Below are positions 18,347 to 20,789 of a stretch of 20,789 bases of DNA, piece after piece (the first letter of the stretch is position 1; every line of letters begins with the position of its first letter). The notes under the pieces are model-generated. The model searched no databases, was not told the origin of the DNA, and worked only from the letters and a program-made list of their open reading frames with translations. The position numbers were made by a program, and so were the translations under genes. Source of the DNA: a virus; the IMG/VR virus record IMGVR_UViG_3300030333_005240, positions 1 through 20,789 of that record. One strand, 5' to 3'.

Positions 18347-18461
18347 TGTTTTTATCTATATGTAGCAATAATTCTTGCCACTCCCCATGTCTAGCTTGCT
18401 GTCTTCTTAGTTCTTTGCAATGAGTACAGTTACACAATTCCGTCGAAGCTGTCGAGGTCAT
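18321..18461 (-). CDS. Small Cys-rich protein (46 aa)
   Basis: Read from ATG 18461 to stop at 18321. The same frame is open upstream to 18527, but that part overlaps the better-supported 56-aa gene. The product contains CNCTHC (residues 10-15) and then a basic helix KELRRQQARHGEWQELLLHI, a possible single zinc knuckle or Cys cluster. It starts inside the end of the 56-aa gene and ends inside the start of the 98-aa gene. Unrecognised; the start is uncertain. Confidence 0.5.
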   Translation of the reverse strand: MTSTASTELCNCTHCKELRRQQARHGEWQELLLHIDKNNERSRNSS

Positions 18462-18600
18462 CTGCTTTAGCCGATAAACCAGTATAGACGCCATGTTGCG
18501 GGTGGTCTGGTCTATGACGGCCATCAAGAACGTACCAACGCTCCATATTCATAACTCTTTGGCGGTCCTCTTCTAACCACTCGGTTTTATACATGCTCAT
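18430..18600 (-). CDS. Small protein with GRHRPDHPQHG motif (56 aa)
   Basis: ATG 18600 to TAA 18430; starts in an ATGA overlap with the 51-aa gene. The sequence MERWYVLDGRHRPDHPQHG then VYTGL is dense in Arg/His/Asp and aromatic residues, and I recall similar YVLDGRH...HP.HG.YTGL stretches in phage small proteins. Acidic end (KADDLDSFDGIV). No function known to me. Its overlap with neighbours supports a translated cluster. Confidence 0.7.
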   Translation of the reverse strand: MSMYKTEWLEEDRQRVMNMERWYVLDGRHRPDHPQHGVYTGLSAKADDLDSFDGIV

Positions 18601-18752
18601 TGAAGTTTTAATGTTCGATTAGGCCATAGTCTAGCCTCTATAAAGTCAACGTCCTCTGGAGTAAGACTGTTGTTACTTTGTTCTGTTGCCGATTCAAGTA
18701 CCCAAAGGGTAAAGCGTTTCCCTCGGTCGCTGCTGAAGAGTAATTTTTTCAT
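18597..18752 (-). CDS. Small protein (51 aa)
   Basis: ATG 18752 to TGA 18597, whose stop overlaps the next start (ATGA). Begins MKKLLFSSDRGKRFTLWVLE and ends with a helix and Trp (DVDFIEARLWPNRTLKLQ). There is no signal peptide despite the KKLL start, since charged residues follow. Unrecognised. A-rich DNA but no clear Shine-Dalgarno upstream. Confidence 0.65.
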   Translation of the reverse strand: MKKLLFSSDRGKRFTLWVLESATEQSNNSLTPEDVDFIEARLWPNRTLKLQ

Positions 18753-18837
18753 TGTTCATTTTTTAAAGAATAGTTAGAATATTTTTGTCCTTTACCCCCT
18801 TAGCAAGTATTAGCATTTTGGTTATTGGATAGCTATT

Positions 18838-18870
18838 AAACCCTTGGCGTTAGACGGGCGTTAAGGGTTT
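18838..18870. terminator. Long hairpin between small leftward genes
   Basis: AAACCCTT (18838-18845) pairs with AAGGGTTT (18863-18870). On the plus strand the stem extends with G-U pairs to about 12 bp (TTGGCG with CGTTAA) and is followed by TTTTC. On the minus strand only the outer 8 bp pair. It lies just past the stop of the 59-aa gene, so it may stop or slow leftward transcription, or block rightward read-through. Confidence 0.5.
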
Positions 18871-18878
18871 TCTAGTAT

Positions 18879-19058
18879 TTACTGTCCTCTCCAATTCCTT
18901 GGTCTGTTTGAATCAAGCCTAACTAATTCTTTATCTATAGCGTTCAAACGGTGAAAAATTTCTCGGATGTCGCCTTGTCTTTTGTTGGATCGGTTCCCTA
19001 AGACCATCAGCAACGCTGACACCATAGCACCGATTAGAGCTGCAATAACTTCAGGCAT
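18879..19058 (-). CDS. Small membrane-anchored protein (59 aa)
   Basis: ATG 19058 to TAA 18879. Residues 3-21 (EVIAALIGAMVSALLMVLG) form one membrane segment, followed by a basic hinge (NRSNKRQGD) and an amphipathic helix (IREIFHRLNAIDKELVRLD). One TM with a short helical cytoplasmic tail is compatible with a small holin-type or antiholin-type protein or another membrane peptide. It overlaps the 63-aa gene by 8 bp. Position near the rightward membrane genes (from 19294) hints at a lysis role; unproven. Confidence 0.7.
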   Translation of the reverse strand: MPEVIAALIGAMVSALLMVLGNRSNKRQGDIREIFHRLNAIDKELVRLDSNRPRNWRGQ

Positions 19059-19242
19059 TTACGTTAGGCCAATATCCTTGCTGAATACTAATCCATTGTT
19101 TCTGAGCCTCTACAAGATCAGGCTTAGATGTATCTGGATCGTTGATTACACTCCATATTTCTATTCTTTTATTAATTGATTCAATAGATATACCGTGAGC
19201 CTTGGCTATTACTTCCTTTTGCTCCTGAGAAAGGAATTTCAT
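19051..19242 (-). CDS. Hypothetical protein (63 aa)
   Basis: First gene of the leftward cluster, divergent from the 148-aa gene with 51 bp between starts. It is helical at both ends (LSQEQKEVIAKAHGISIESI, LVEAQKQWISIQQGY), no Cys, no membrane segment. Unrecognised. The stop overlaps the start of the membrane-anchored gene. Its ATG follows a TTTTTAT-rich leader; a TACATT -10-like element lies at 19270-19265 on this strand, without a good -35. Confidence 0.65.
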   Translation of the reverse strand: MKFLSQEQKEVIAKAHGISIESINKRIEIWSVINDPDTSKPDLVEAQKQWISIQQGYWPNVNA

Positions 19243-19293
19243 TACTTTTTATCCATTTATGTCTAATGTAGTGATGTTTTCTAGTTTTTCCGT

Positions 19294-19740
19294 ATGGCCG
19301 AAACAAAACCAGACGATCCAAAAAAGAAGAATCCCCTGCAAAAACTAAAGGAGGGCTTGGATGATAAAGAAGAACAACTTCAAGTCTTGTCTACATTTGT
19401 ACGTTTGGGAGTTGTAATTTGGAGTGGGTTTATATTAACTTTAAACTATGTAGAATTGCCTGGTTTAGGTAAACAAGAAAGGATCGACCCCACGTTCATA
19501 GCAAGCGTGTTCACTGGTGCATTGGCGTCTTTTGGGCTCGAAACTGCAAAGAAAAGAGGAGATGGAACTTATAAAGCTGATGAGGAGGAAAAGAAAAAAG
19601 CAGAAGCAGCGGGACTTAGTAATGGTGTCCCTTATACCATCATTAAAGTCGAGACTCCTATAAAGTTAGTCCCAGATAAACCAAGAATTGATCCTGTTTC
19701 TGGTAAAGAGATTGATCCTCAGAGTGGGAGGTTGACATGA
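19294..19740 (+). CDS. Two-TM protein, holin-like candidate (148 aa)
   Basis: A charged N-terminus (about 1-28, DPKKKNPLQKLKEGLDDKEE), a first membrane segment (about 31-53, VLSTFVRLGVVIWSGFILTL), a loop with GLGKQERIDP, a second hydrophobic segment (about 66-82, TFIASVFTGALASFGLE) and a hydrophilic C-terminus of about 60 residues with Lys/Glu and a Pro/Asp-rich end. I recall related short membrane proteins in marine cyanophages, annotated as hypothetical. Two TM segments with a following coiled-coil/TM gene fit a holin or lysis pair, but size and long tail are unusual for a holin. The next gene starts in an ATGA overlap. Confidence 0.6.
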   Translation: MAETKPDDPKKKNPLQKLKEGLDDKEEQLQVLSTFVRLGVVIWSGFILTLNYVELPGLGKQERIDPTFIASVFTGALASFGLETAKKRGDGTYKADEEEKKKAEAAGLSNGVPYTIIKVETPIKLVPDKPRIDPVSGKEIDPQSGRLT

Positions 19741-19946
19741 TGAGTGAAGATCTCTCGATTGATGCAAGACAAGAAACTCGTATTGTCTGCACAGAAATGA
19801 AGCTAAAAAGAGCAGAAGAAAAAATAGGAGACTTAGAAGATAGAGTTAGATTATTAGAAAAAAGAGTATTCCAAGCAGCAGCCGTTGTTAGTGCTGCTCT
19901 GGCATTATTAGGATTATTAGCACAAATCAGTAAAGCTTATTTATGA
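19737..19946 (+). CDS. Coiled-coil protein with C-terminal TM (XhlA-like)
   Basis: 69 aa. A GGAGG Shine-Dalgarno is 5 bp (8 bp for the second ATG) upstream. Residues 17-44 form a coiled coil (EMKLKRAEEKIGDLEDRVRL), and 46-66 are one membrane segment (AAAVVSAALALLGLLAQI). This order, acidic-basic coiled coil then TM, is that of XhlA/hemolysin-type phage proteins that work with a holin. Overlaps the neighbouring genes by ATGA on both sides, so the three are translated together. Confidence 0.65.
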   Translation: MMSEDLSIDARQETRIVCTEMKLKRAEEKIGDLEDRVRLLEKRVFQAAAVVSAALALLGLLAQISKAYL

Positions 19947-20455
19947 AACGCTTTATTCCCCTTTTGCTTTTATTAGCAACGCCAGCCTACTCAGGAGGCA
20001 TCACTCATAAGATCACAGCTACAGCACAAGCCTCTGTTGATGGATCGTACTCTCATGCAAAAAGAATAGGTTCAACTTATTCAATGAGTAGTTCTGGAGT
20101 AACAGCAGGAACAATGGGGCATTTAGACGTGCCAGCAGTATCTGATGGAACTTTGACTGGAGTAGCAGCTACACATGGTTCTGGAAGCTATACCCAGACC
20201 ACCGCAGGCGCAGCAACGACTTTCAGCGAAACATTTATTCAGGGGGATGCTACGCCAAGTGCAACAACTTTAAGTTCTGGTGCTGTAGGAAGTCTCCCAA
20301 TGCTGGGGGACACTATCACTTACACAGGGGGTGACAACACAGGGTTGGCAGCCACTATCACAAGCGTATCAGGAGGCACAATAGGATTAACACCAGGGAA
20401 AAGTGGTACATCTGTAACAGGCTCAATTACTTCAGCATTGTCTATAGGTGACTAA
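19943..20455 (+). CDS. Secreted Gly/Ser/Thr-rich protein (170 aa)
   Basis: Signal peptide MKRFIPLLLLLATPAYS followed by GG (cleavage likely after residue 17). The mature part is low in charge and rich in Gly, Ser, Thr and Ala, with beta-type repeats (ITATAQASVDGSYSHAKRIG, TLTGVAATHGSGSYTQTT, GTIGLTPGKSGTSVTGSITS). I recall similar SVDG...RIGSSYS sequences in marine cyanophage genomes; function not known to me. Export points to the periplasm or cell surface of the infected cell, or a virion protein carrying an uncleaved leader. Its TAA overlaps the next ATG. Confidence 0.65.
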   Translation: MKRFIPLLLLLATPAYSGGITHKITATAQASVDGSYSHAKRIGSTYSMSSSGVTAGTMGHLDVPAVSDGTLTGVAATHGSGSYTQTTAGAATTFSETFIQGDATPSATTLSSGAVGSLPMLGDTITYTGGDNTGLAATITSVSGGTIGLTPGKSGTSVTGSITSALSIGD

Positions 20456-20789
20456 TGCGTTATTTATTATTAATAGCCTTTATATCCCTTCCAGCACAAG
20501 CAGTTCCAGTTATTCCATCATTTAATAGTGGTAGCACCACAGCAAGAACAGAAAGCAAACAAAATACCACAGAACTTATAGAACAATGGACGTATTCGAC
20601 TGGTTATGAATATTCAATAGGAGGAACAAATTTAAATATTCAAGGAGATTTATTACCCACCACCGTCACTACAGGGAGCCACGTTGTAGATGGAGTTACT
20701 ACTACTCATCATGGGATTGACCTTAATTCTAAACCTACGGTTACTATGCAGACTCAAGGAGCAGCGACGAATCTAATTGAGTCATATCA
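20455..20789 (+). CDS. Secreted protein, N-terminal part (right edge)
   Basis: ATG 20455 overlaps the previous TAA. The first 16 residues (MRYLLLIAFISLPAQA) are a signal peptide. The mature part starts VPVIPSFNSGSTTARTESKQ and continues with Thr/Ser/Gly-rich beta stretches (TEL, EQWTYSTGYEYSIGGTN). The window ends after 111 codons. Like the gene before it, it resembles from memory a pair of secreted proteins found next to each other in marine cyanophages. Tandem secreted paralogue-like genes after two membrane proteins are unusual for a lysis cassette. Confidence 0.65.
   Translation, partial: MRYLLLIAFISLPAQAVPVIPSFNSGSTTARTESKQNTTELIEQWTYSTGYEYSIGGTNLNIQGDLLPTTVTTGSHVVDGVTTTHHGIDLNSKPTVTMQTQGAATNLIESY

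Noticed and set aside
18462-18527. Longer start (68 aa) for the small Cys-rich protein
   Set aside because: The extra residues overlap the 56-aa gene, whose frame has the better protein-like sequence and an ATGA coupling to the gene before it.
1-20789. CRISPR array, tRNA genes, insertion sequence, integrase, HIP1 sites (GCGATCGC)
   Set aside because: Looked for and not seen by eye. Absence of HIP1 neither supports nor excludes a cyanobacterial host, as marine picocyanobacteria often lack it.

Overview
The window looks like the interior of a tailed double-stranded DNA phage genome (Caudoviricetes). It holds a large terminase, a DUF4055-type portal, a scaffold and a major capsid protein. It also holds a phage replication set: prim-pol/helicase, family A DNA polymerase, ssDNA-binding protein and PD-(D/E)XK nuclease. 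Genes are packed head to tail with many ATGA/TAATG start-stop overlaps, and many are under 100 codons. I infer a marine cyanobacterial host. The two secreted proteins at the right edge and the 148-residue membrane protein resemble, from memory, proteins carried by marine cyanophages. No host gene, integrase, tRNA gene or CRISPR array was seen, so host and lifestyle are inference.

Layout. (1) 1-5138, leftward: head module, read as TerL, a 34-aa basic peptide, portal, 56-aa protein, scaffold, major capsid protein, then a terminator and a new promoter for a head-tail adaptor cut by the left edge. (2) 5221-5879, rightward: a TerS-like HTH protein and a SAP-like protein. The two terminase subunits are therefore divergent. 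(3) 5880-9974: a mosaic of small genes in both directions. Leftward single genes are bracketed by TACAAT promoters and intrinsic terminators. A rightward cassette of five very tightly spaced or overlapping small genes (7530-8872) runs into the 3' end of the leftward nuclease gene. The 6301-6680 stretch is non-coding and holds a perfect 12-bp direct repeat, AT-rich DNA and TGAATG repeats. (4) 10012-10764: the SSB gene and a compact divergent control region whose two promoters share one inverted repeat. (5) 10765-17970, rightward: the replication operon, with prim-pol/helicase, six small proteins, DNA polymerase A and five small proteins (including RHH and zinc-ribbon types), closed by a strong terminator. 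(6) 18050-19242, leftward: six tiny overlapping genes. (7) 19294-end, rightward: a two-TM protein, a coiled-coil/TM protein (possible holin/lysis pair) and two secreted proteins.

How it fits together: the central divergent promoter would make SSB and nuclease leftward while making helicase-primase and polymerase rightward, so one regulator at the shared dyad could set replication. The head module is read away from that centre in separate promoter-terminator units. The -10 element CTACAAT recurs across the window and looks like the phage's use of the host housekeeping sigma factor.

The most notable signals are the shared-dyad divergent promoters at 10656-10695, the cluster of TTTTGWCAAAA elements inside the 3' end of the helicase-primase gene, the non-coding repeat region at 6301-6680, frame-independent TGGAACGT repeats inside the nuclease gene, and several small genes reconstructed here. 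All functional statements rest on motif reading by eye; no database search was run.
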